Shown here in pieces: positions 6,851 to 15,972 of a DNA stretch of 43,461 nt. The first letter of the stretch is position 1; the number at the start of each line of letters is the position of its first letter. The translations under genes were made by a program, and so were the position numbers. Origin of the DNA: an uncultured Oxalobacteraceae bacterium (GTDB lineage Bacteria > Pseudomonadota > Gammaproteobacteria > Burkholderiales > Burkholderiaceae). The stretch spans positions 1 to 43,461 of the forward strand of contig CAMLIL010000045.1 in the NCBI GenBank assembly GCA_946480015.1. The letters are read 5' to 3'. The notes under the pieces were generated by a model. The model saw nothing but the letters and a program-made list of their open reading frames with translations. It had not been told where the DNA came from and did no database searches.

Positions 6851-9706
6851 ATGATGCAAGAACAAACCGCCAACTCCTATTTGTTTGGTGGTAATGCTCC
6901 GTACGTGGAAGAACTGTACGAAGCCTACCTGAACAACCCCGGTTCGGTGCCAGACAACTGGCGCGCCTATTTCGATTCCATGCAGAACGTCCCGGCTGTC
7001 GATGGCTCCAGCAAGCCCGACGTCGTGCACGCTTCCGTGATCGCGTCCTTCGCCGAACGCGCGAAACAGGGCCCGATCCGCACCGTGGTCGCGTCCAACG
7101 ACGCCGAAATGGGCCGCAAACGCGTCGCCGTCACCCAGCTCATCGCCGCTTACCGCTTCCTCGGTTCGCAGTGGGCCAATCTGGACCCGCTGCAGCGCCA
7201 GGAACGCCCCATGATTCCTGAACTCGATCCATCCTTCTACGGCTTCACCGATGCCGACATGGAGACCGTGTTCAACATCAGCAATACCTACTTCGGACCA
7301 GAGAACGCGTCCCTGCGCGACCTGCTCAATCTGCTGCGCGACACCTACTGCCGTTCGATCGGCGCGGAATTCATGTACATCAGCGATCCGGCCGAAAAGC
7401 GCTGGATGCAGGAAAAGCTGGAGTCGATCCGTTCGACCCCGCAATTTACCGCTGAAAAGAAGGCCCACATCCTCGAGCGCCTGACCGCGGCCGAAGGCCT
7501 GGAGCGCTACCTCCACACCCGTTACGTCGGCGTCAAGCGCTTCTCGCTCGAAGGCGGCGAGTCCTTCATCGCGGCAATGGACGAGACCATCCAGCGCGCC
7601 GGTGAAAAAGGCGTGCAGGAAATCGTCATCGGCATGGCCCACCGCGGCCGTCTGAACGTGCTGGTCAACACGCTGGGCAAGTCCCCGGCCGACCTGTTCG
7701 AAGAATTCGAAGGCAAGCACGGCGACGACCTGCCGGCCGGCGACGTGAAATACCACCAGGGTTATTCGAGCGACATCTCCACCGCGGGCGGCCCGGTCCA
7801 CCTGTCGCTGGCGTTCAATCCGTCGCACCTGGAAATCGTCAACCCGGTCGTCGAGGGTTCGGTCAAGGCCCGCATGGACCGCCGCGGCGATGCCGATGGC
7901 AAGCAAGTGCTGCCGATCCTGGTGCACGGCGACGCCGCATTCGCCGGCCAGGGCGTGGTGATGGAAACGCTGAACCTGGCGCAAACCCGCGGCTACGGCA
8001 CGGGCGGCACGGTGCACATCGTCATCAACAACCAGATCGGTTTCACCACCTCGGACCCGCGCGACGCCCGTTCCACCCTGTACTGCTCGGACGTGGTCAA
8101 GATGATCGAAGCGCCGGTGCTGCACGTGAACGCGGACGATCCTGAAGCCGTGGTGTTGGCTACCCAGATCGCATTGGACTACCGCGTCCAGTTCCAGAAA
8201 GACGTTGTTCTGGACATCATCTGCTACCGCAAACTGGGCCACAACGAGCAGGACACGCCTGCACTGACCCAGCCGCTGATGTACAAGAAGATCGGCAAGC
8301 ACCCAGGCACCCGCAAGCTGTACGCGGACAAGCTGGTGGCCCAGGGCACCCTGGCGGCCGATGGCGCCGAAAAAATGCAAACCGCCTTCCGCGACGCCAT
8401 GGATGCCGGCAAGCACACCGTCGATCCGGTCATCACCAACTTCAAGAACAAGTACGCGGTCGACTGGCTGCCGTTCCTGAACCGCAAGTGGACCGATTCG
8501 GCCGACACCGCCGTGCCGATGACGGAACTGAAACGCCTGGCCGCGCGCATCACCACCGTGCCGGAAAACTTCAAGGTGCACTCGCTGGTCGAAAAAGTGC
8601 TGGCCGACCGCGCCACCATGGGCCGCGGCGAAATGAACCTGGACTGGGGCATGGGCGAACACCTGGCCTACGCTTCGCTGGTCTCGTCCGGTTACGCGAT
8701 CCGCCTGTCGGGCCAGGATGCCGGCCGCGGCACCTTCGTGCACCGCCACGCCGTGCTGCACGACCAGAACCGCGAGCGCTGGGATGCCGGTTCCTACGTG
8801 CCACTGTGCAACGTGTCGGAAGGCCAGGCACCGTTCACCGTGATCGACTCGGTGCTGTCCGAAGAAGCGGTGCTGGGCTTCGAATACGGTTACTCGACCG
8901 CCGAGCCGAACACCCTGACGATCTGGGAAGCCCAGTTCGGCGACTTCGTCAACGGCGCGCAAGTGGTCATCGACCAGTTCATCGCTTCCGGTGAAGTCAA
9001 GTGGGGCCGCGCCTCGGGTCTGGTCATGATGCTGCCGCACGGCTACGAAGGCCAGGGTCCGGAGCACTCGTCGGCCCGTCCGGAGCGCTTCCTGCAACTG
9101 TGCGCAGACAACAATATGCAAGTGGTCCAGCCGACCACCGCAGCGCAGATTTTCCACCTGCTGCGTCGCCAGATGGTGCGCCAGTTCCGCAAGCCGCTGG
9201 TCATCCTCACGCCGAAGTCGCTGCTGCGCAACAAGGATGCCGGCTCGCCGCTGTCCGACCTGGCCAAGGGCGCGTTCCAGACCGTCATCGGCGAAGTGGA
9301 CGACAAGATCGACAGCAAGAAGGTCAAGCGCGTGATCGCTTGCTCGGGCAAGGTGTATTACGACCTGGTCAACGCACGCAAGACCCGCGCCCAGCTTGAT
9401 ACCGCCATCATCCGTATCGAACAGCTCTATCCGTTCCCGCACAAATCGTTTGCGGCTGAACTGAAAAAGTTCCCGAACGCGACCGAGCTGGTATGGACCC
9501 AGGACGAACCGCAGAATCAGGGCCCATGGTTCCAGATTCAGCACAACATCTTCGAAAGCCTTGAAGCTGGCCAGCGCCTGGCCTATGCGGGCCGTCCGGC
9601 TTCCGCATCGCCGGCAGTGGGCTATGCCGACAAGCACAACGCGCAGCAAAAAGAACTGCTGGACACCGCGTTTTCGAAGCTCAAGGGTTTCGTCCTGACC
9701 AAATAA
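6851..9706 (+). CDS. sucA: 2-oxoglutarate dehydrogenase E1 component
   Basis: 951 residues, the normal E1o length. It is the thiamine-diphosphate-dependent decarboxylase that oxidises 2-oxoglutarate and reductively succinylates the E2 lipoyl group in the TCA cycle. The N-terminal segment NSYLFGGNAPYVEELYEAYL is the E2-contact region typical of E1o. HRGRLNVLVNTLGK, HGDAAFAGQGVVMETLNL and the following INNQIGFTT are the ThDP/Mg2+ site. The C-terminal half carries the transketolase-like pyrimidine-binding fold (SEEAVLGFEYGYS, MLPHGYEGQGPEHSSAR). I start at ATG 6851 (GGTGAG just upstream); ATG 6854 is equally possible, and the 53-codon upstream extension is not conserved in character. It is first of the sucA-sucB-lpdA group. 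citrate synthase and succinate dehydrogenase genes, often upstream in beta-proteobacteria, are absent here. Confidence 0.97.
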   Translation: MMQEQTANSYLFGGNAPYVEELYEAYLNNPGSVPDNWRAYFDSMQNVPAVDGSSKPDVVHASVIASFAERAKQGPIRTVVASNDAEMGRKRVAVTQLIAAYRFLGSQWANLDPLQRQERPMIPELDPSFYGFTDADMETVFNISNTYFGPENASLRDLLNLLRDTYCRSIGAEFMYISDPAEKRWMQEKLESIRSTPQFTAEKKAHILERLTAAEGLERYLHTRYVGVKRFSLEGGESFIAAMDETIQRAGEKGVQEIVIGMAHRGRLNVLVNTLGKSPADLFEEFEGKHGDDLPAGDVKYHQGYSSDISTAGGPVHLSLAFNPSHLEIVNPVVEGSVKARMDRRGDADGKQVLPILVHGDAAFAGQGVVMETLNLAQTRGYGTGGTVHIVINNQIGFTTSDPRDARSTLYCSDVVKMIEAPVLHVNADDPEAVVLATQIALDYRVQFQKDVVLDIICYRKLGHNEQDTPALTQPLMYKKIGKHPGTRKLYADKLVAQGTLAADGAEKMQTAFRDAMDAGKHTVDPVITNFKNKYAVDWLPFLNRKWTDSADTAVPMTELKRLAARITTVPENFKVHSLVEKVLADRATMGRGEMNLDWGMGEHLAYASLVSSGYAIRLSGQDAGRGTFVHRHAVLHDQNRERWDAGSYVPLCNVSEGQAPFTVIDSVLSEEAVLGFEYGYSTAEPNTLTIWEAQFGDFVNGAQVVIDQFIASGEVKWGRASGLVMMLPHGYEGQGPEHSSARPERFLQLCADNNMQVVQPTTAAQIFHLLRRQMVRQFRKPLVILTPKSLLRNKDAGSPLSDLAKGAFQTVIGEVDDKIDSKKVKRVIACSGKVYYDLVNARKTRAQLDTAIIRIEQLYPFPHKSFAAELKKFPNATELVWTQDEPQNQGPWFQIQHNIFESLEAGQRLAYAGRPASASPAVGYADKHNAQQKELLDTAFSKLKGFVLTK

Positions 9707-9712
9707 GAATGA

Positions 9713-9736
9713 GGCGCCCCGGGTAAGCGGGGCGCC
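9713..9736 (+). other. GC hairpin between sucA and sucB
   Basis: GGCGCCCC (9713-9720) pairs perfectly with GGGGCGCC (9729-9736) around an 8-nt loop. No T tract follows, so it is not a standard intrinsic terminator. It may stabilise the mRNA 3' end of sucA or tune the E1/E2 ratio. Confidence 0.55.
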
Positions 9737-9765
9737 GCAAGATATCTACATACGGAGTTTTTAGC

Positions 9766-11022
9766 ATGGCACAAATCGAAGTCAAGGTTCCCCAACTGTC
9801 CGAGTCGGTTGCAGAAGCAACCCTGCTGGCATGGCACAAGAAAGTCGGCGAGTCGGTCTCGCGCGACGAAAACATGATCGATATCGAAACCGACAAGGTG
9901 GTGCTGGAGTTGCCAGCCCCGTCGGCAGGCGTGATCACCCAGATCATCAAGGCCGACGGTTCGACCGTGGTCGCCGGCGAAGTCATCGCCATCATCGATA
10001 CCGAAGCGTCGGCCCAGGCCAGCACGGCACAAGTGGCGGCCACGCCGGTCGCCAACGCCCCGGTGCCGGCCGCTGCCGCCACCGCCGGCGGCGCGTCCAA
10101 GTCGGACATGGCCATGCCATCGGCCGCCAAGCTGCTGGCCGATAACAACCTCACCACCGCGCAAGTGACCGGCACCGGCAAGGATGGCCGCGTGACCAAG
10201 GGCGACGTGCTGGGCGCGGTTGCCGGCGGCGTCAAGCCTGCCGCTCCCGCTCCATTGGCGCCGGCCGCGCCGAAAGCTTCCCTGCCACAAGTGGCCGCGC
10301 CAAGCGCCGCCGCGCTGGGCGACCGTCCGGAAGAGCGCGTGCCGATGAGCCGTCTGCGCGCCCGTATCGCCGAGCGCCTGGTGCAGTCGCAGTCGACCAA
10401 CGCGATCCTGACCACGTTCAATGAAGTGAACATGCAGCCGGTGATCGACCTGCGCAACAAGTACAAGGACAAGTTCGAGAAAGAGCACGGCGTCAAGCTG
10501 GGCTTCATGTCCTTCTTCGTCAAGGCTGTCGTGGCTGCCCTGAAGAAGTACCCGATCATCAACGCTTCGGTCGACGGCAACGACATCGTCTACCACGGCT
10601 ACTTCGACATCGGTATCGCGGTCGGTTCGCCACGCGGCTTGGTGGTGCCTATCCTGCGCAATGCGGACCAGATGAGCATTGCCGACATCGAGAAGAAGAT
10701 CGGCGAATTCGGCGCCAAGGCCAAGGAAGGCAAGCTGACCCTGGAAGACCTGACCGGCGGCACCTTCTCGATCTCGAACGGCGGCACCTTCGGTTCGATG
10801 CTGTCGACCCCGATCATCAACCCGCCGCAGTCGGCCATCCTGGGCGTGCACGCGACCAAGGACCGCGCCGTGGTCGAGAACGGCCAGATCGTGGTGCGTC
10901 CGATGAATTACCTGGCAATGTCTTACGATCACCGCATCATCGACGGCCGCGAAGCCGTGCTGGGTCTGGTGACCATGAAGGAAACGCTGGAAGATCCATC
11001 GCGCCTGCTGCTGGACCTGTAA
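9766..11022 (+). CDS. sucB: Dihydrolipoyl succinyltransferase (E2 of 2-oxoglutarate dehydrogenase)
   Basis: 418 residues. The lipoyl domain is residues 1-76 with the lipoylated lysine in [10 protein letters not shown] (K44). An Ala/Pro-rich linker follows, then a peripheral-subunit-binding domain (near 120-155: [31 protein letters not shown]), a second linker and the catalytic domain from about 185. The chloramphenicol-acetyltransferase-like active site is YDHRIIDG, with H389 and D393. It transfers the succinyl group from E1 to CoA and forms the 24-meric core. It lies 59 nt after sucA across a GC hairpin, with its own ribosome site GGAG near 9753. The architecture is complete, with one lipoyl domain as usual for E2o. 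Confidence 0.97.
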   Translation: MAQIEVKVPQLSESVAEATLLAWHKKVGESVSRDENMIDIETDKVVLELPAPSAGVITQIIKADGSTVVAGEVIAIIDTEASAQASTAQVAATPVANAPVPAAAATAGGASKSDMAMPSAAKLLADNNLTTAQVTGTGKDGRVTKGDVLGAVAGGVKPAAPAPLAPAAPKASLPQVAAPSAAALGDRPEERVPMSRLRARIAERLVQSQSTNAILTTFNEVNMQPVIDLRNKYKDKFEKEHGVKLGFMSFFVKAVVAALKKYPIINASVDGNDIVYHGYFDIGIAVGSPRGLVVPILRNADQMSIADIEKKIGEFGAKAKEGKLTLEDLTGGTFSISNGGTFGSMLSTPIINPPQSAILGVHATKDRAVVENGQIVVRPMNYLAMSYDHRIIDGREAVLGLVTMKETLEDPSRLLLDL

Positions 11023-11028
11023 TACGGA

Positions 11029-11072
11029 CGGCGCGCCGGCCTGATGCGGCGTGCCGATGCTGATGTTTTTTT
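11029..11072 (+). terminator. Hairpin with T tract after sucB
   Basis: CGGCGCGCCG (11029-11038) pairs with CGGCGTGCCG (11047-11056), with one G-U pair. A run of seven T follows nine bases later (11066-11072). The T run is displaced, so it may act as a partial terminator or attenuator between sucB and the small membrane protein gene. Confidence 0.45.
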
Positions 11073-11082
11073 GCGAGGTGTC

Positions 11083-11421
11083 ATGATGAATATCTCCGAT
11101 GAAATCAAGCGTTTGCACGAACTGCACCAGGCCGGCGCCCTGACCGACGCCGAATTCGAGCAGGCCAAGGCCAGGCTGCTGAGCGGGACGGTCAACCTGA
11201 ACAAGCCGTCCCCGGGTGACGGCTCCTCCATCGGCAACGATTTTCTGCAGCTGCGCCGTTCGCGCACCGACCGCTGGCTGGGCGGTGTGTGTGGCGGCCT
11301 GGCCCGCTTCACCAATACCGAATCGTGGATCTGGCGCCTGCTGTTCGCGCTGTTTGTCCTGACCTTCGGTTTTTCCGTGGTGGCCTACCTGCTGATGTGG
11401 ATCTTTGTGCCGGAAGAATAA
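11083..11421 (+). CDS. SHOCT/PspC-domain small membrane protein
   Basis: 112 residues from ATG 11083. GAGGTG lies only 2 nt before it, so ATG 11086 is the better-spaced start. Residues 3-30 (ISDEIKRLHELHQAGALTDA, EFEQAKARLL) are a SHOCT motif. Residues 60-110 are a PspC domain: LRRSRTDRWLGGVCGGLARF, then WIWRLLFALFVL and a final membrane segment ending WIFVPEE. PspC proteins in enterobacteria sense inner-membrane stress and control the phage-shock response; many bacteria carry solitary PspC-like proteins of unknown role. Placement between E2 and E3 of the dehydrogenase operon is odd and suggests co-expression with the TCA enzymes. No pspA or pspF lies nearby. Confidence 0.85.
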   Translation: MMNISDEIKRLHELHQAGALTDAEFEQAKARLLSGTVNLNKPSPGDGSSIGNDFLQLRRSRTDRWLGGVCGGLARFTNTESWIWRLLFALFVLTFGFSVVAYLLMWIFVPEE

Positions 11422-11436
11422 AACTAGGAATAATCA

Positions 11437-12870
<1,434 letters not shown>

Positions 12871-12879
12871 TCATCCCCA

Positions 12880-12910
12880 GCCGGAGCGGCGCCGCGCGCG
12901 CCGTTCCGGC
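12880..12910 (+). terminator. Strong hairpin after lpdA
   Basis: GCCGGAGCGGCGC (12880-12892) pairs over 13 bp with GCGCCGTTCCGGC (12898-12910), with one G-U pair and a 5-nt loop. No T run follows, so termination is uncertain. It marks the end of the suc/lpd operon before zapE. Confidence 0.5.
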
Positions 12911-12927
12911 CTTCGTATTGCCCCTCC

Positions 12928-14025
12928 ATGAATGTCCAAGAGTTCTATCAGCACGCGCTGTCCCAGCGCGGTTTCAAATCCGACGCGGCCCAGCAAGCCG
13001 CGGTGGACCGCTTGCAGAAGGCGTACGAGGACTGGGTCCATTACCGGTCCCAGCGCTCGTCCACTTTCAAACGCTTGATCAACCGGCCCGACGTACCACG
13101 CGGCGTCTACCTGTGGGGCGGGGTAGGGCGCGGCAAGTCGTTTTTGATGGATAGTTTTTATTCGGTGGTGCCGGTGGTGCGCAAGACCCGCCTGCATTTT
13201 CATGAATTCATGCGCGGCGTGCACCGCCAGCTCGATGAATTGAAAGGCGTGGCCGATCCGCTCGATGAAGTGGCGCGCCGCATCGCCAAGAAATACCGCC
13301 TGATCTGCTTCGACGAGTTCCACGTCTCCGACATCGCCGACGCCATGATCCTGTATAACCTGCTGTCGGCGCTGTTCGCCAACGGTGTATCGTTCATCAT
13401 GACGTCCAACTACGATCCGGACCTGCTGTACCCGGACGGGCTGCACCGCGACCGCATGCTGCCGACCATTGCCCTGCTCAAGGATAAGCTCGACGTGATG
13501 AATGTCGACGCCGGCATCGATTACCGCAAGCGCACCCTGGAACAGACCCAGAGTTATTACACGCCGCTGTCGGCCCATGCCGACCAGGCCCTGCGCGACG
13601 CCTATGCGGCGCTGGCCGAGACGGCCGATGAAGATCCGCGCGTGCACATCGAGAACCGCGAAATTCGCGCGCTGCGCCGTGCCGGCAGCATCATCTGGTT
13701 CGATTTCGCCACCCTGTGCGGCGGGCCGCGTTCGCAGAACGATTACCTGGAAATCGCCAGCCGCTTTCACACCGTGATCCTGTCGGGCATCCCGGCCATG
13801 TCGGCGGCGCAGTCGTCCGAAGCGCGCCGCTTCACCTGGCTGATCGACGTGTTTTACGATCACAAGGTCAAGCTGCTGATGTCGGCCGCGGTCGAACCGG
13901 AGCTGCTCTATACCCAGGGCGTGCTGTCGAACGAGTTCCACCGCACCGTCTCGCGTATTATTGAAATGCAGTCGCGTGAATACATGCAGGCCCAGCGCCG
14001 CGACGCGGCCGATGCAATTGCCTGA
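12928..14025 (+). CDS. zapE: Cell division protein ZapE (AFG1-family ATPase)
   Basis: 365 residues, the normal size for this P-loop ATPase. Walker A is GGVGRGKS (residues 64-71, K70). Walker B is LICFDEFHV with D127-E128. The sensor segment is IMTSNYDPDLLYPDGLHRDR, and the later DYLEIASRFHTVILSGIP and TWLIDVFYDHKVKLLMSA blocks are typical of the family. In E. coli ZapE associates with the Z-ring and affects its stability under low oxygen or heat; the mitochondrial homologue AFG1/LACE1 supports turnover of respiratory-complex subunits. The gene often follows lpdA in beta-proteobacteria. Its start is 57 nt after lpdA, separated by a strong hairpin. Confidence 0.93.
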   Translation: MNVQEFYQHALSQRGFKSDAAQQAAVDRLQKAYEDWVHYRSQRSSTFKRLINRPDVPRGVYLWGGVGRGKSFLMDSFYSVVPVVRKTRLHFHEFMRGVHRQLDELKGVADPLDEVARRIAKKYRLICFDEFHVSDIADAMILYNLLSALFANGVSFIMTSNYDPDLLYPDGLHRDRMLPTIALLKDKLDVMNVDAGIDYRKRTLEQTQSYYTPLSAHADQALRDAYAALAETADEDPRVHIENREIRALRRAGSIIWFDFATLCGGPRSQNDYLEIASRFHTVILSGIPAMSAAQSSEARRFTWLIDVFYDHKVKLLMSAAVEPELLYTQGVLSNEFHRTVSRIIEMQSREYMQAQRRDAADAIA

Positions 14026-14047
14026 GCCAACCAGAAAGCCGCCGCCA

Positions 14048-14719
14048 ATGATGAAACTCCTGTGTTCGACCCTGTCCATGCTGGCGCTGGCCGGCTGCAG
14101 CTTGACCCTGCTGCCGGCCAACGTCGCGCCGGAGGTGCCGATGACGCATTCGGTCGAGCAGGCTGACAACACCCTGGCGCAGGTGAGCAGGGAACGCGCC
14201 GAGACCGAGGCGCGCTATGCCGCCAGCGAAGCGGTTTGCTATCGCAAGTTCTTTGTCAACAACTGTCTGGACAAAGCCAAGGAAGAACGGCGTGGCAAGC
14301 TGGTGTACCTGAACGCGCTGGAGAACGAGGCGCAATACTTCAAGCGCAAGGTGGCCGTGGACGAGCGCGACCGCAAGCTGGCGCAGGCGCAGAAGGATTT
14401 CGACGCCGAGCAGGCCCGGCGGGCGGCCGAGCCGGCGCCGCTGGAGATCAAGCCCGCGCGGGCGCCGCGCGGCCGGATGGCGGGGCGCGCGGCCGACCAA
14501 GCGGCGCGCGCGGCCAAGCAGGCGGAGAAGGATCGCGCCAAGGCGGCCGCGGCCCCGGCCAAGATCGCGGCGTTCGAGAAACAGAAAGCCGAGTCGCTGG
14601 AGCGCCAGCGCAAGGTGGCGGAACGAAAGGCCGAGCAGGCCAGGAAGCAGGCGGCGAAAGAAGAAGCGGCCAGGGTGGAAGCGGCAAAAGCGGCGGCGGC
14701 CAAACCGGCAGCCCAATAA
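14048..14719 (+). CDS. Coiled-coil lipoprotein, function unknown
   Basis: I start at ATG 14048 (or 14051); this gives MMKLLCSTLSMLALAGCS, a signal peptide with lipobox LAGC and lipidated C17. The frame is open further upstream into zapE, but that part is not signal-like. The mature protein (about 207 residues) starts with a short hydrophobic tether. It then has ETEARYAASEAVCYRKFFVN and CLDKAKEERRGK, then a long Ala/Lys/Glu/Arg-rich coiled coil (150-223) full of AAKQAEKDRAKAAAAPAK-type repeats. A conserved Cys pair (residues near 64 and 72) could form a disulfide. Likely periplasmic and membrane-anchored. The repetitive tail resembles TolA-type helices but has no TolA domain. Confidence 0.7.
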   Translation: MMKLLCSTLSMLALAGCSLTLLPANVAPEVPMTHSVEQADNTLAQVSRERAETEARYAASEAVCYRKFFVNNCLDKAKEERRGKLVYLNALENEAQYFKRKVAVDERDRKLAQAQKDFDAEQARRAAEPAPLEIKPARAPRGRMAGRAADQAARAAKQAEKDRAKAAAAPAKIAAFEKQKAESLERQRKVAERKAEQARKQAAKEEAARVEAAKAAAAKPAAQ

Positions 14720-14737
14720 CTGTCGTTTGCGACAGCG

Positions 14738-15565
14738 TCAGATTGCCCGGCCCATCTTCTGCACCGTGTAATTCGGCACTTCCTTGGGCGGCTTGACCAG
14801 CCTGACGATCGCCATGGTGCAATTGCCGCCTTTGCCCTGAGCCCGCTCGCCAGCCTTACTGATCAGCATCTCGGATGCCTGGCGGGGGCTGTTCTTGGTG
14901 GTCACCGCGCCCAGCTCGGCATCGGTAAAGAAATGCCACAGGCCGTCCGAGCACAGCAGGAAAGTGTCGCCGGCCTCGAGTTTTTCGTGGGCGCCAATGG
15001 TTGCGAACGGTTCCTTGCGACTGTTGCCCAGCACATTGACCAGCAGCTTGGAATGGCGATGGTTGCGCGCCGCTTCCAGCGGCAGCCTGTCGGTGCTGAC
15101 CAGATGCTCGATGTAATCGGCATCGCTGGTGCGGTGGCGGCACTGCCCCTGAGAGAAACGGTACAGGCGCGAATCGCCCACATGGGCCCAGACTGCGCGC
15201 CGGTCCGGCGTGAGCAGCAGACCGACAAAGGTGGAGTGCGGCTCGCTCTGGGTGGTCACGCCGTTCATTTTGATGACCAGGTGGGTCTCGTGCACAATGT
15301 CGCGCAGCAGCCCGGCCAGCCGCTCCATGCTGGGATTGTCGCCCGGCTTGAATTCATCGAACAGCTGCTTGGCCGTGTGCAGCACCTGTTCGGACGCGGC
15401 GGCGCCGCCGGCAATGCCGTCGGCCAGCACCGCCATCACGTAACCGGGCGAGTGGGCGCCGGTGAACAGGGCGGTGCGGTCATTTTGCTGAGGACGGTTG
15501 CCGATATGCTGTGCGGTACCGGCTTCGATCTTGTATGGATTCATATGGGTAGACAGTGAGTCCAT
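14738..15565 (-). CDS. PP2C-family serine/threonine phosphatase
   Basis: 275 residues on the reverse strand; ATG 15544 (MNPYKIEAGTAQHIGNR) may be the real start, seven codons in. Family motifs in order: GNRPQQNDRTALF, MAVLADGIAGGAAASEQV, STFVGLLL, WAHVGDSRLYRF, LLVNVLG, GDTFLLCSDGLWHFF. These supply most of the aspartates that hold the two metal ions. The last motif, normally DNxT, reads GGNCTMAIV: the Asp is replaced by Gly. Single-domain PP2Cs of this kind dephosphorylate proteins, often beside a Hanks-type kinase or a type VI Fha protein, but no kinase is adjacent here. It is convergent with the lipoprotein gene (18-nt gap) and divergent from the DUF465 gene. Confidence 0.87.
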   Translation of the reverse strand: MDSLSTHMNPYKIEAGTAQHIGNRPQQNDRTALFTGAHSPGYVMAVLADGIAGGAAASEQVLHTAKQLFDEFKPGDNPSMERLAGLLRDIVHETHLVIKMNGVTTQSEPHSTFVGLLLTPDRRAVWAHVGDSRLYRFSQGQCRHRTSDADYIEHLVSTDRLPLEAARNHRHSKLLVNVLGNSRKEPFATIGAHEKLEAGDTFLLCSDGLWHFFTDAELGAVTTKNSPRQASEMLISKAGERAQGKGGNCTMAIVRLVKPPKEVPNYTVQKMGRAI

Positions 15566-15745
15566 GTTGCATACCGATCATTCTGTGTTGGCGGCAACGT
15601 CGACGTAGATTAAACTATGCACTCGGAATGCACAATTGAGCAAGCCCGAATATTTACCATGCGCAACAAATTTTGTATCTGATTGTAATGCGCTTTGCCT
15701 GCGCACTCTTGAGATATTCCGAAAAAAAACGGTAGGAACCGCATA

Positions 15746-15946
15746 ATGAATGATGTCCAAGAAATCCAGCGCCGCCTGATTGAACTCGACGTGGAACATC
15801 GGGACCTGGATGCGGTCATAGACTTGCTGACCGTGGACGGCCACCACGATCAGTTACAGCTGCGCCGGCTCAAGAAGCGTAAACTGCAGCTGAAAGACCA
15901 TATCACGCTGTTGAAAATGCAACTGGTGCCCGACGTGCCAGCCTGA
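15746..15946 (+). CDS. YdcH/DUF465-family protein
   Basis: 66 residues, mostly two antiparallel helices: EIQRRLIELDVEHRDLDAVI, then QLQLRRLKKRKLQLKDHITL. The ELxxEHRxLD and LKKxKLxLKDxI patterns are the hallmarks of the DUF465 (YdcH) family, small cytosolic helical-hairpin proteins of unknown role. The ribosome site is likely GGTAGGAA near 15731-15738. The next gene starts 27 nt downstream on the same strand, so the two are probably co-transcribed. Confidence 0.88.
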   Translation: MNDVQEIQRRLIELDVEHRDLDAVIDLLTVDGHHDQLQLRRLKKRKLQLKDHITLLKMQLVPDVPA

Positions 15947-15972
15947 TTGTTGTCGCAACTGCCGAAGCCACT

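Noticed and set aside
6809..9649. A 946-codon open frame on the reverse strand opposite sucA
   Set aside because: It is a GC-rich antisense shadow of sucA, with low-complexity Arg/His/Val composition and no recognisable domain.
14236..14796. A forward 186-codon frame within the coiled-coil lipoprotein gene
   Set aside because: It is Gly/Arg/Ala-rich out-of-frame translation of a repetitive coiled coil.
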